NCBI GenBank assembly: GCA_019671135.1 | Contig: JAHRHY010000012.1 | Location: forward strand, 372,001-436,000 | Reading direction: 5' to 3' | Source of the DNA: Linnemannia hyalina | Taxonomy: Eukaryota; Mortierellomycota; Mortierellomycetes; Mortierellales; Mortierellaceae | DNA: 64,000 nt | In this document: in pieces, positions 45,713 through 57,677 of the stretch | Position numbering within the stretch: the stretch's first letter is position 1 | Layout: each line of letters opens with the position of its first letter | The notes under the pieces: model-generated | The model's database searches: none | Seen by the model: the letters and a program-made list of their open reading frames with translations, nothing else | Told to the model about the DNA's origin: nothing | Position numbers and translations under genes: made by a program

Positions 45713-48700
45713 CTAGAACCCCATTGCGAGCATGATTCCATATCCGATGGTAATGCAACACAAAGTGGCCAAGACGGACAAGGGGACGCCACTCTTGACG
45801 AAATCCATGGTTGACAAGTAATGCATGCCCAAGTCGTCAACTTGCGCTATGGCAAGCATGTTGGGATACCCAGAAACCTTTTTTACAAACCGTAAAGAAG
45901 AAAGGTGAACGAAAAAGAGACAGATGGCGTTAGCAATCGCCCTGGTAAACAAGTAACCTGGTAAACAAGTCAATACCATTCTAGTCACGTTAGGCGAAAA
46001 AAAAAGACATACCGGAAGGCCCATAGCAGCACTGCAAACAAGACCGGCACCCATGACGAGGACTCTTGGATGTGGATCGGCAAATGTCATGCCGACTTGT
46101 TGAATAATTGGCAAGATAATAACGGCGGCGACGGTATGTGACACAAACGTGGCAAAGACCAAGGTCAGACAAGAAAAGATCAACAAGACGACCCACATTG
46201 AGAAACCAGAGACGGCAGTTTGGATATGATGGGCGATCGTGTCCAAGAGTCCCGAGGAGTCGACGGCCTTTCCGAGCGCGATTCCTCCCATGGCCAGCAC
46301 GATGACGGTCCAGAGAAAATTGTTGAAATCTTCCTTTGTCAAGAGTCCTGTTCCGAAAAAGGCGACGACTGGGAGGATGGCAATGACACCCATGTCTCCG
46401 AGCTGAGCCTGGAAGGTGTTTTCAATACACCAGAGGACGATGGTGCCGATGGTGACGAGACAGATGAACACCTTCTGGAAGGTCATGGGTTCATTGGTTG
46501 CGCGCATGACTGGAATGGTGGGAGTGTCGCGCTGAGGACGCCAGAGGAGGATTAGCCAGGCCCAGATGATGAGATCGATAATGATGCAGAGGGGGATCGA
46601 GACTGCAAACCAGTTGCCCCAGGAGGGTGCGGGGGTCATGTTCTGGATGGTAATGAGATTCTGAGGGGATGAGATGGGCGACGCCATTCCTCCGACGTTC
46701 GCGGCGAGTGCGATTCCCATGATCAAGCAGGGTCCAAAGGTCGACTTGTGAGGCAAATTGCGAAGAATCGACTACACAGCAGTAATAGATATGATAGATT
46801 AGATCCTGGGTCCAACTGATCAAACTGTAAGCAATTCAAAGTTTGCAGTGCTACTATTTTTTTGTTACCTGGATGAGAGAAAAGCAGAGGACAGGAGCGG
46901 CGACGTTACTGATAAACATGGAGGAGATAGTGGCGACAAACATGTTGGCGAGAAGAACCCACTTTGGATCCGTACCAGCCTTGCTCAGAACAGTACTAGC
47001 AATGGCCTTGGCAATGCCAAACTTGGAGAGGGCCGAGGCGATAGAAAAACCACCGAGCAGCAACATGATCGTAGACGAAAACATGTATCCAAAGACAACC
47101 TTGGTCGCAGCTGACGTTGAAAGAGTCTCCTTGGTCGTCGGGTCGCGCATGACTTGACAGAGAACAGCTAGCAGTGGGACCAAAAACGCTGTGGCAAACA
47201 AAGGAAAGACTTCGGTCGCCCAAAGATAGGCCACCGTGATCAAGATCGCAAAACACCGGTTCTGCTCGCGCGTGTCAAAGATAGAGACACTCATCAGCAG
47301 GGCAAAGATGCCGCAGCCAATAATACCGAGGACGAGCCGGCGAAAATCGGCGGCATTCATGAAATGGATGGCATGGCCAAAGACTATCCACGGCTCTTGT
47401 TCCTTGGGATCGACCGCGCGAGCTCCCTCGGCCTTGCGTTCTTGTTGAACCATGTCTCGCCAGACAGTGTTGCGCTCCCAGACAATGTACTCTCGCAGAT
47501 GGGCGCGGAGCTCCTTGGCGGCCTGAGACATGCTTCCGTTGGTGCAAGTGCGAGCGTAGATTGCCTGAAGTCGAAGGATCTGTGAGTCCAAATTATGGCG
47601 AGACTCCACCTTGAAAGGCGGGGCCTGGTTAACGACCGTCGACATGTAATTGCCCAAAGTGTTGGTGTGGGCCAGTTTGTCATGCTTCTTGATAATCTTT
47701 TGGAATCCGAGATAGTTTAGGGCGACATACGACTTCAACTCCGAGAGAAGCATGTAGGTGTCGATGAGGCGTCGGCGGAGTAGGGCCTCAGCGGTGAGAG
47801 GTGCATAGGCTGATGGACGCAGGTTAGGGTTCTCGCGGGTGATGGTGCCTCCGCCAGTGACAATGTCGCGAACAGCCGAAAATGAACGTCGTGGGTCCAC
47901 CGAGAAACTGCGCCGGTGGCTGACTTGGGATGTGGATCGTTGAAGACTTAAGTCAACACGGGGCTCCTTCAAATCGTCAAAGCTTTGGCGGCGAGTGCCT
48001 GGTTTGGAGGAGGGTGCCTGGAGGTATTGTGAGCTCCGATGTTGCTGCTGATCTGGTTGCTGCTGGTATTGTTGGGAGTAATCGGATGGGCCTGCTTCAA
48101 GTGATCCGTCCATGGGGTGAACCTTTCCTGAAGATAATGAGGTCTTCTTGGCCTTGTCCTTGGTGCTGTCGTCGTCGTCTGACTCGATCAAGTTCTTGCG
48201 TCTCCAGACAATCTCGGTCAAGTCTCCAACAGAGCTCATGCGGCCATGAGACCCGGGATGGTGGTATTCGCTTCCGTCGGCCTCGGATATGGCAATGGCG
48301 GTTCCTGGGCTAATAGAGCTGCCTTGACCCTCGTGGACGCTTCCGTCGCCAATTGTAGTGCCATTGACAGTCTGGGCGCCGCCATGGGATACGGGGTGCA
48401 ATGCACCTTCGTGACTGTCAGCCTCGTCCCTGTCCTGAAGCCCATCTCTCTCCCATCCCATCATGTTGCTCAATTGCGTCTTCTCCTGATTGTTCAAGCG
48501 CTTCTCGTCGAAAATGTTAATAGACTTGCGGCGTTCCATATCGACGTGGTCCTGCTGGGGTGCCGATTTTAATTCTTCCAACTGCCATTGACGATCCACC
48601 GCATCGAGTTCTGCAGCCAGTTCACGGTCTTTGCGAATATAAAACGCCGTGATCTTGGCGAGCTCCTTGGTCAGCTCCTGTTCGAATGCAGCGCTCTCTA

Positions 48701-50056
48701 CTGGAAAGATCTCGCTCTCGCCATGAAGAGCAGCCTCCTGGGCGGCAGCAGCAACTGCCTCTTTCTTGATTTCCTTGTTCCCGATAAAGCGTCTGAATCC
48801 TGACCGTTTTTCCGATGACGATGATCCTCCTTGGCCATGTTCAAGATCCGACAGCCGAGGAGGAGGGACCGCTGTTTCTCCTTCAATCGCATTCTGGACA
48901 TTGTACTTTTCGATGGCATAGAGGGTCTTCTTGAGGTTGGTATAGGCGATGTACTCGTTGGCCCAGTCAGGTACTAAGAATCGGTTCAAGGCCAAGAAGG
49001 AAGGTTGATGACAACGAGGACCCTTATTAGCATTTTGACAGATGAGGTCTTTTTTTGTCGGACAGTGTGGAACCATTTGAAGGAGCTGAGAAGAGAAGGA
49101 GAGGGGAGGAGGGAAAGAGGGAAGAGCAAAAGCAGGAGCAAGCGAAAGAGGAGCGAGAGAGAAAAGGAAAACGAGGAAGAAGGGAGAAAGATGGCGGTAG
49201 AAAATGGATATGAGAGCAAATAAGGAAGAAAAGGTGAACTGAGAAAACCGCAAGCAAGCAATGGCTGTAGCACGGAAGGAAAACACAGCGACTGAAAATA
49301 TTGTCTCTTTGTAACGCAATGCTTGTCATGCTTTGCCGTGTGTGTCCTTTCTCTCACTCTCATTATTATTCGCAGGAGACAGTCAATAGTCCAAGCTAAG
49401 CGCCAGTGCCTTCTGCCCCAATGATTCTTTACTATCACTCGCCCCTTGAATCCAGCCTGGCCCCCTTTGAACAATATTTTCTTTTGCATTCATGTCTCCG
49501 TGTTCGATTCTCCTGTATGAACAAGCGAGCAGTAGTAATCGGTCATAATCTTGCCTATATACCCCTCTGCCTTCTGTCTGGTAGTTCTCTCTCCTCATCC
49601 ATCCATGTCTGTCTCCTGTGTGTCCTGTGCGGCCGAATGGGTTCTAGAAAAGGAAGTCCTGAGATGATGAAAACTCCCAGGCGGATGTAAAATTTTTATC
49701 TTCCGTGCGTTCGTCGTGTGTTGGTGGAGATCGAGCCATGCTTTCTGGCCGGGTATAAAATAGCAGTAGAAGGTCTTCATCGAAGGTGGTAGTGTTGGCT
49801 CTTTCCTCAACTGGTCCCCTAAGAACCTATGTCTTATTTGCACCAAGTACTACGCTTCAACTGATACCCAGGATGATATTGAGAGATGAAAAAGGAGTGG
49901 GTGTAGGCTGAAGGAAGGAATGCAAGGAAAGCAGTGCGACATATGTAGGCAAAAGGGGCTCCAAGAGGAGAAGGTACAGGCTGTAAAAGGAGACGGTAAT
50001 GCGTTTGGTTTTCACGTACCAGTGTTGAACTGCAAACTGTGACTAAACTTGACCAT
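45713..50056 (-). CDS. SPX-domain low-affinity phosphate transporter (Pho87/Pho90/Pho91 type)
   Basis: Four exons: 50056-50020, 48973-46869, 46771-46013, 45877-45713. They encode 1021 residues. The first encodes only MVKFSHSLQFNT and is joined over a 1,046-nt intron to VPDWANEYIAYTNLKKTLY, restoring the invariant SPX N-terminus. SPX spans roughly residues 1-460 with disordered inserts, and its last helix contains KIIKKHDKLAHTNT; its lysines sense inositol pyrophosphates. A multi-helix DASS/SLC13-like permease follows from about residue 560, including GIALAANVGGMASPISSPQN and ASLPVSGYPN-like motifs of Pho91. Intron 3 (45878-46012) is 135 nt and has no stop in frame, so an unspliced read also looks open, but splicing restores GLPVSGYPNMLA. 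Probable plasma or vacuolar membrane phosphate transporter. An in-frame ATG at 49319 opens an alternative product lacking the SPX start. Confidence 0.88.
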
Positions 50057-51608
50057 GATAGCGGTGTAGTTATGGAATACCAAGTGTGAGGGGTAATGAA
50101 GGGGGAATAATGGGGAGTAAGCCTGGCTGACGCAGGGCTGGTAAGTAATAAGGCGGCGAAAAAGAAAAAAAGGAGTGATGTGAATGGTAGAGAAAAAAAA
50201 TTGTACGTGCGTCTGTGTGTAGTGAGGGTAGAGCGTAGATCGCGATCTGTGAAGAACGAGACAGGTGTAAGAAAAGGGTATGTGGGGACAAAAAAGGGTA
50301 GTGATACAAACAAGAAGAGGAAAGAGAAGGAAGGAAAACAAAAAGGTGAGGTATATATGAGGATGCTGAACCTTGCTAAAGGTTTTCCTCATTATTCATT
50401 CATAGTCAAGATTGAAATACCTTTGGAGTGTGTGTCTGTCTGCTGAGCTGCGAACAAACAAGAAAGACGGAAAAAAATGCCCGTCGTGGCCAATCGGTCT
50501 TCGCTGGCTACCACAAACAATTCGCTCCTCGCTCACACTACGTCCGGTCCCATTAGCCTTTGTCTGTCCTTGTGCACTCAATCATTTGCCAGGGTTAACC
50601 GTTTATGAGCACATCCAAACTCCTCCACAGGAATTATGCGCTATGCTGATCATTTTTTTGACACCTCATCAAATGAATAAGCGACATTCGCTAACATAAC
50701 ATTCACATCCAGTTGGGTATTTTTTTCTCTTATCAAAAGGCCATTTCCGTCATACCCCTTTCTAGCACGCTACCCCTCTCGCTAAATATGACGTCGATCG
50801 GCCCTTGCACATCCTCCCTCCCCCACACAGTTTATTCAAAACTATGATCCGTTTCCGTGCGCCTGTCTTTCTTTTCTGTCTAGAGAACACCCTCATCCAA
50901 ATCCACTACCCCTTTCTCTTTACAAGATACTCCCTCTCTTCTCTCTTCTCTTTTGTCACCCTGATCACAGCGCTGCAGCGAAAGGGGATACGCACGATCA
51001 AAGTTTTCTCACTCACACCTCCATTCTCCTCTTACTCAAGATATCTTGACAAGGTCAGTCTTCAACTACTCATAGCATTTTTTTTTCTTTCTTTTTTTCT
51101 TATTTTCCAACGTCCGTTGCGAACTGTCTTTTTGATTGTCTCAAGTTCAGAGACACACCAGATATCGGACAACCCCTGGAGGACGTGTGTCGGTTCGATG
51201 AGTTGATTGGAAAAGAGTAACAAAGCATAAGTTTGCCCTCCATTCCCCATGGTCTCAGTAGAACGAGTGTGTACTTTTTGGTGTTAACTAGGTCAATGCA
51301 TTGGCTGACTCTAGTTTTCACGTCGCGTTGAATATGTAGTAGACTAACGTCCTTCGTGGATAGGAAATGTGTGTGTGAATTTTGATTGTGGATCAGTCAG
51401 TGAGCGTGGAAAAGCTGATCGTTTACATGTAAAGCGACCTTATCAGTTGGACTGTTATCGGTGGCTGAGCAAAGGACGCCTTTTTCTTTTTTATTTTTTG
51501 TGACCACCTTCTGCACGAATCATTCATATGTAAGCCAACGTCTGTCTTGTCTTTTGAGTCATTGTTCACTCATTCTTTTCTTTCTCAGCTCCTTCCCGCA
51601 AGTCGTGC
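50057..51608. promoter_or_regulatory. 1.55-kb divergent intergenic region, phosphate transporter / SUA5
   Basis: Holds the promoters of two divergent genes. CT-rich tracts occur on the side of SUA5. A possible 5'-leader intron of SUA5 lies between a GTAAGC near 51530 and TTTCTCAG ending near 51589. No other gene seen. Confidence 0.4.
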
Positions 51609-53075
51609 ATGTTTAATCGAGTCGCCCTTCGACTCCCGCAAAAGACCTCATCTCTTATTGCCATCACCAGACAACGCCTCTTAATATCAACCTTCACAGC
51701 AATGACACATCCTTCTCCCTCTGCACCATCAACAACAACCAACACCTTGACTCCCGCCACCAACTCCACTCTGCCTGCTGCCGCCGCTGTCGCAGCAGGT
51801 AACGGCTCCACTGCCGCAGCACCAACAGCAACAGCGTTCAAGACCATCCTGGAGACCATCGACCCCGCAACAATCACATACACCTCCACAGACTTGGAAG
51901 ACCCCGTCCCCGAAATCTCCCAGTCGCATACCCGCCGTGTTCTCGACCAAGCCGCCCAGATCCTTCGTGCCGGCCAGGTAGTCGGCATGCCCACCGAAAC
52001 CGTCTACGGCTTGGCTTCGAATGCGCTCGACTCTATCGCTGCGCAGCGCATCTTCAAGGCCAAAAACAGGCCCCAGGATAACCCTCTCATCGTCCATGTC
52101 TCGTCCCTCAAAATGCTTCGCTCCATGCTCAAGGATAACACCATCCCGGACGTTTATGATGATCTGATCAGGGCCTATTGGCCAGGACCCTTGACGCTAC
52201 TTTTCCCTCGATCCAGCTTGATCCCGAATGAGATTACATGCGGACAAGCCACGGTGGCTGTTCGTTTCCCTTCGCACCCGATCACACGCGCCTTGATCTC
52301 TGCTTGTGATCGACCCCTGGCTGCACCCTCTGCCAACTCTTCTGGCAAACCTTCGCCAACGCTAGCTTCGCATGTGATGGACGACCTCTCAGGCAAGATA
52401 CCCATGGTCATCGATGGTGGCCAATGCAGCTTTGGAATCGAATCCACAGTCGTCGACGGATTGAGAGTCCCACCGGCCATCCTTCGTCCGGGTGGTGTCA
52501 CCTTTGAGCAGATCCGACAGGTCAAGGGGATGGATAAGGTTCAGGTCTACAAGAAGCATTTCACGGACGCGGCAATGGAACAGGCACCCACCACCCCAGG
52601 AATGAAATACCGCCATTACTCGCCAGAGGCCGAGGTTGTCCTTGTCGAGTACATCAAGACTGAGGATTCACCTGTGTTGAACGGATCGGTTCCCACGGGA
52701 CAGTACGGACGGATCTTGAAGGAGATTGAAATGTTGAAGCAGGAGGGCAAGAAGCGTTTCGGCATCCTCCGCACCTCGTTCACTACAGCCACCCCATCAG
52801 CAACAGTAGCAGTAACCACTCACCAGAACGGAACGACACATTTGCAGGACGACCGGGAAGATGAAGGCGTGATCGAGTTCCCATTAGGTCAAGGATCCAA
52901 ACCAGAGGATGTTGCACGCGAGCTCTTCAGAGGATTGCGGTACTTGGATGACCAAAAGGTCGACTGCATCTTTGTCGAGGGTATCAGCGAGGAGGACGAG
53001 GGTCTGGCTGTCATGAACCGTCTCCGCAAAGCCGCCTCTCGCACCATCTCATTAGACCCGACAGAGTTCTTGTAA
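51609..53075 (+). CDS. SUA5: Threonylcarbamoyl-AMP synthase
   Basis: Single exon, 488 residues. The YrdC domain (about 105-310) has GMPTETVYGLASNA, KAKNRPQDNPLIVH, WPGPLT, VAVRFPSHP and APSANSSGKPSPT, which bind threonine, bicarbonate and ATP. The Sua5 C-terminal domain follows after the linker with PGMKYRHYSPEAEV. The enzyme makes the intermediate for the t6A modification at position 37 of ANN-decoding tRNAs. Residues 1-31 (MFNRVALRLPQKTSSLIAIT...) are basic and amphipathic like a mitochondrial presequence. A second ATG at residue 32 (51702) would give a cytosolic form, fitting the dual use of this enzyme. Ala/Thr-rich low-complexity sequence joins the two. An AATAAA-like signal is at about 53099. 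Convergent with ARH1, 124 bases apart. Confidence 0.95.
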   Translation: MFNRVALRLPQKTSSLIAITRQRLLISTFTAMTHPSPSAPSTTTNTLTPATNSTLPAAAAVAAGNGSTAAAPTATAFKTILETIDPATITYTSTDLEDPVPEISQSHTRRVLDQAAQILRAGQVVGMPTETVYGLASNALDSIAAQRIFKAKNRPQDNPLIVHVSSLKMLRSMLKDNTIPDVYDDLIRAYWPGPLTLLFPRSSLIPNEITCGQATVAVRFPSHPITRALISACDRPLAAPSANSSGKPSPTLASHVMDDLSGKIPMVIDGGQCSFGIESTVVDGLRVPPAILRPGGVTFEQIRQVKGMDKVQVYKKHFTDAAMEQAPTTPGMKYRHYSPEAEVVLVEYIKTEDSPVLNGSVPTGQYGRILKEIEMLKQEGKKRFGILRTSFTTATPSATVAVTTHQNGTTHLQDDREDEGVIEFPLGQGSKPEDVARELFRGLRYLDDQKVDCIFVEGISEEDEGLAVMNRLRKAASRTISLDPTEFL

Positions 53076-53199
53076 ACACCTTCAACATACATACATACAA
53101 TAAATAGCATGCTAATAGAGACTTCACAAGCAACAACGTCTATGGTTTTATGATCTATTTTTTGTTGCGCCCTGGCATCTCTATATATGGTCTGCATAA

Positions 53200-55165
53200 T
53201 TAATCCACCACCTTGAGCATCTCCTCAACTGTCAAGAACTTCTCTCTTGGCTTGCCAACCTTGGCACCCAACTCAAACTCCTTTTGCTCGATCTTCTTCC
53301 AGTCCTTGTAGGAGACCGCCTTGTGACCCTTGGACTTCAACAACTTCAACACTGGCTTGCCACCTTCCCTGCTCGAGGTATCATTGTTCAACATGGCTTT
53401 ACCAGATGTCCAGTCCGAGATGATGGTGTCTGCAGTCTGGTATGCGTCGGCCATTGTGGTGGCGATGACTCCAATGGGTCCACGCTTCAACCATCCTGAT
53501 GCATAAAATCCGGGCACCTAGTTCGAAATACAAACGACAAAAAAAACAACACATTATGAGTCACCGACTGCGGATTACTAGACCATTCCACCAGCGCCCG
53601 CGAAGAGTGAGGGCTCATTAATACGAAGAACAACAAGTGATATCTTACAATATTTTGCTCCGCATCCACAACCTTGCCGTCCATGTTGGGCACAACACCC
53701 TTCCGCTCATCAAAAGGAATCCCCTGAATCCCTACACTCTTGTATCCAATACTCCTAAACGCCAAATCACAGGCCAAGGTCTCCTTTTCGCCCGTCGCGA
53801 CCGCCTTCCTGTTCGAGTTCTCGCCCTCCAATCGGTTGATTCCAAGCTCAATCGCCTTCAACTGGTTATCGCTGTCGTTATAGAAACCTAGTGGGCTGCG
53901 CAGAAATTGGAGGGTCCATGATTTGGGTTGGTCGGGCTTTGATTCCTTGATTCCCTTTTCGAGCAGACCCATCAGTCTCTTTCGAGGTCTTTCCAGCGTC
54001 TTGCCGGCGCGCTCCATCTCTGAGGCGAGCAATTCTTGGTCCATGTGGAAGGTTGTGTCGGGAAGCTGCAGCATCTCTCTCAACTCCTTGGCCGTAAATG
54101 CCACCTACAATTAATTGAATCATCGGAGCGAATTCGAGTGTTAGTCTTCTGCCATTCCACCACTACGCCCCTGCACCATACAACCCCTCACGAATGAAAG
54201 CAAAAGTACTATAGCGTCAAATTACCTCGAGGGGACCACGGCGACCGACGATATGGACGTGCTTGACACGGCTCTTTTCCAGAATCTTGATCATCCTCTC
54301 CGTCAAATCAGTCTTCTTGAGCTCCTCCAAAGGCGTCAGCAAGATCCTAGCAACGTCCAACGCAACATTTCCCTGTCCAATGACAACTGCAGTCTCTGCC
54401 TTGCTCAAATCCATCTCCAGATCCTGCTCACAAGGAAGGCCGTTATAGAATCCGACGAATGAACGCGCTGCCATGACACCTTTCAAGGACTGCTCGTTGG
54501 GAATGCCCAGCAATCGATCCTCATGAGCTCCATAGGCCAATAGGATAGCGTCATAATGAGGGCGAAGATCCGAGATTTCCAGATCTGCCTTCTTCGATCC
54601 AGGGGTGACATAGGTACCGACGCTTGTGTTGCCGATAAACGTAAAGTTGGGGTTCTCGGCGACCTCATCGAATGTGTGCATGACATTCTATCATTGTTTT
54701 GCAAAACACGACAGAAAGAGAGAGATAATGTGTTGCAAGTGAGTGGAAAAATTCGGAGGACAAAAAATAGCATAGGGTCAACTGCGCAGACCTGATCTAT
54801 GGATATTTTCGTACCTTGACTTCAGGGTGATCAGGCGCGACACCAAACCGAACAAGACCATGAGGAACAGGGAGGGCCTCAAACATATCAATTGAAGACT
54901 GAGGGACGTGCTTCAAGATCCTGTGGGCGGCATAGAATCCTCCAGGTCCACTTCCAATAACAGCAACCTTGAAGGGCTTTGCTGGAGCCGCAACCGTCTC
55001 TGTCGAAGCATTGTGCAAGGTCCAAGCAGTCGAGAATGAGCGGATGTTGTTGTTGTTGTTGTTGAGGAGAGATGGGGTGAATGTGCGGCGGGTGGAGGGT
55101 GTGGGGATTGAGCAGCGTGCCTGGTTGAGAGGCTGTCCGCGGGTGAGCAATGAGAGGCGAATCAT
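53200..55165 (-). CDS. ARH1: Mitochondrial NADPH:adrenodoxin/ferredoxin reductase
   Basis: Four exons, all in phase 0: 55165-54815, 54687-54226, 54104-53649, 53517-53200. They encode 528 residues. A basic N-terminus (MIRLSLLTRGQPLNQAR..., residues 1-45) suits mitochondrial import. The FAD-binding motif VAVIGSGPGGFYAA is followed by LVRFGVAPDHPEVKNVMHTF across the first intron, the NADPH-binding VVIGQGNVALDVARILL, and the C-terminal FYASGWLKRGPIGVIATTMADA that contacts FAD. This is the family of yeast Arh1 and human FDXR, which pass electrons from NADPH to ferredoxin for Fe-S cluster and heme A synthesis. The length is slightly above yeast Arh1 because of the Asn-containing leader. Confidence 0.95.
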
Positions 55166-55896
55166 CCCGAATGGTTTGGGAGGAGAGGAGGAGGAGGTGT
55201 GTGTGTGTGGAAAAGTGAGGTTTGGAGGGAAAATTCAGTAACCGGAACACATACTTCAGCGCAGACTGGTGGGAAAGTGACTGTGTATTCTCTAATTGAG
55301 CGGCATACAAAATAATTGCCCAAAGGCTCCCAACAGCAACGGTTTAATTCAAACGCGGACACTTGGTTGGACGTGCTCAGCTATCATTGACCTGAAGTTG
55401 GTAGGAAGAGCCGTAGAAACCGATATCTGCTTTATGGCATCGCCTTCACCTAAAAGTTGTCTTGTACGCGACCCATTGCTCTTTCTAGTCAACTATCATA
55501 GAACATGCAGGTGGAGGACCCAGACCTTCCAAGGAATGGAACGAACATAGGGTGAGAAAAAAAAAAGAGGGGTCATGCCTTGGTCAGGACCCCGCAGGTC
55601 TCGACGTATGAGCAATCTACGCCAAGACGTGAGAAAATAGCTACGACAAATGATGATGATGATGCTTGCCCATCCATACCATTTCGCACGTATGCATCAA
55701 AAGAAAACATAAGTGAAAGGCCTTGCAAAACCAACCAATCGGAGAATTTACAGCAACTTTTCTTCATATCTTTTCTCGTCTCTCTTCTCCTTTTTTTGGA
55801 GTCAGTCACTAACACTCCTCATTTCTCATTTCCAGGCTAACGTGCTTTGTGCATTCTGCACTGACAACTCTTTGTCCTGTCGATCTCTCTCGCTCA

Positions 55897-55902
55897 TATA
55901 AA
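55897..55902 (+). promoter_or_regulatory. TATA-like box upstream of HMX1
   Basis: TATAAA in the 1.06-kb divergent region between ARH1 and HMX1, followed by a CT-rich leader. A possible leader intron is 56036-56186 (CTAG/GTAAG ... CCTTAG/CAACC), 43 bases before the ATG. Confidence 0.4.
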
Positions 55903-56229
55903 CCCTTCACTCCCCCAACCTTTTCTTTCTTTCTTTCTTTCAAAACTTCTCTTCAATCTCCCCCAACTCCACTCCACTCTACTCCACTCTTCTCACACTC
56001 ACCCACATCAGTCCAGGAAACTTTGTCGACCCTAGGTAAGAAATCATGTCGCCCTCCCCTCTGCTCAACGTCCAATTATCTCGATTTTTCATTAAGGGTG
56101 GTGACTTGTAAACAGATAACGCCACCGCATGCACGCCCTTACGCCATCGTTATTCTTTCTCTCTCTCCCTCTCTCTGTTCCCTTAGCAACCCACCACTCA
56201 CCCATAACAACAACCACAACTCAGAAACA

Positions 56230-57677
56230 ATGACTCTCCTCGCTGTCGAGCTCAAAGAAAGCACAAAGTACCTCCACGCCGAGGCCGGTCGCTCCAAGTT
56301 CATGAAGTATGTTGGCCAGACAAGCAGCCAGACTCCACTTTTTGTTTCATCACCCCCAACCCATCCGTTAGCCCCCCTGACCACAGGGAAGCTACGTTTA
56401 TACTATCACCCCCCGGCACCTGACGACTAACCATCACTGTTATCTCGTTGCACTTGAAATAGGTACTTCTTCAAGGGTGAAGTCTCTCCTGCAACTTACG
56501 GTCGTTTCCTTGTCTCCCTCTACCAAATCTACAAGTAAGTTTTCTTTGTTTGACCATCCAAGGCACAAGAAAAGGGGGAAGGGAGGGCAAGAGACCAATT
56601 GCAACAAAAAAGGATCTGATAACATCCAAAGGCGGTGCAAAAATCTGATAAAAAGAAACAAACACAAGTTACCGCAGAACGTTTCTTTAGAAGGCTGGTT
56701 TGGACAGATGAACGCCCTTCCTCTCCTTTTTCCTGCTCACTTTTTCACTCCCGCTGCTCGCACAGACGTCAAATGACCGAGTTCAACAACATATATACCC
56801 ACGCTCCCACCAAAAGAAAGCACGCCACTCCCCTTCCTTCTCACCCGCTCTCTCTTACATGGACATCCTCCCTCCACTTCCAACCTCTTCCGCTCTCTCC
56901 CGTACCGTACCTGACCAACCGTTATTCCTTTTACAAATCACTTCTGGAAAAAATAGCGCATTGGAAAAGGCACTAGACGACCACAAGGACAACCCCCAAC
57001 TGGCACTCATCTACTTCCCAGAGGAACTCTCGCGCAAGAAGCCCCTCGAGGAAGACCTGGAATTTTTCAACGGCCCCGACTGGCGTCAACTCCTCACCCC
57101 CATCAGTCCCGCCCAACAGTCCTACATCTCTGCCATCCAGAACTGCGCTTCCTCTAAGCACCCCGAACGTCTGGTCGCTCACTCCTATGTCCGCTACTTG
57201 GGAGACCTCTCAGGAGGACAGGTCCTGGCCAAACGACTCCAGAAATACAACGACTTGCCTGAAGACAAGGGTGTTTCCTTCTACCACTTTGCGCTGATTG
57301 AGGATAACGACCAGTTCAAGGAGATGTTCCGGAAGCGGTTGAACCAAATCGAGGTGGAGGATGAGGTTCGGGAGCTGATCGTTGAGGAGGCCAAGGATAC
57401 GTTTATGCGCAACATTGAGATCTTTGCAGAGTTTGATTCGCAGTTGGAGGGTCTGCCCTTGACCAAGAAGGAGCAGCTCGAGAACTTGGCTATCTTAGAG
57501 AAGGAGAAGGCTGAACTTGCTGCCGCCAAGAAGCAACAAGAGCAGGAACAGGACAGCGCCAGTGGCAGTGCTTCGGCTGGGTTGTTGGCTTCTTTGGCAC
57601 CATCCAACTTGTGGAACTCGCTAATGGGCGCTGTTCGATACCCTGCTGCCGAGCGTGTGGAGCCCGTCGACGCCTAA
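56230..57677 (+). CDS. HMX1: Heme oxygenase
   Basis: Three exons: 56230-56306, 56463-56534, 56957-57677. They encode 289 residues. His16 in STKYLHAEAGRS aligns with the proximal heme-iron ligand of the family. Exon 2 gives YFFKGEVSPATYGRFLVSLYQIY, and splicing with the phase-2 acceptor at 56956 restores NALEKALDDH. YLGDLSGGQVLAKRL is the distal-helix signature. The enzyme opens heme to biliverdin with release of CO and iron, using NADPH-P450 reductase. The C-terminal 60 residues are Glu/Lys/Gln-rich and then only mildly hydrophobic (GLLASLAPSNLWNSLMG), with no clear tail anchor, unlike animal HO-1. Intron 2 (422 nt) contains frames that are composition artefacts. Confidence 0.93.

Noticed and set aside
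49027..49489. Hydrophobic minus-strand frames upstream of the phosphate transporter exon 2
   Set aside because: They lie in the 1-kb first intron and consist of Leu/Ser/Phe translations of CT-rich sequence; the SPX start at 50056 explains the gene better.
54253..55310. Several frames overlapping ARH1 on both strands
   Set aside because: They are shadows of the ARH1 exons, which carry the recognisable FAD and NADPH motifs.
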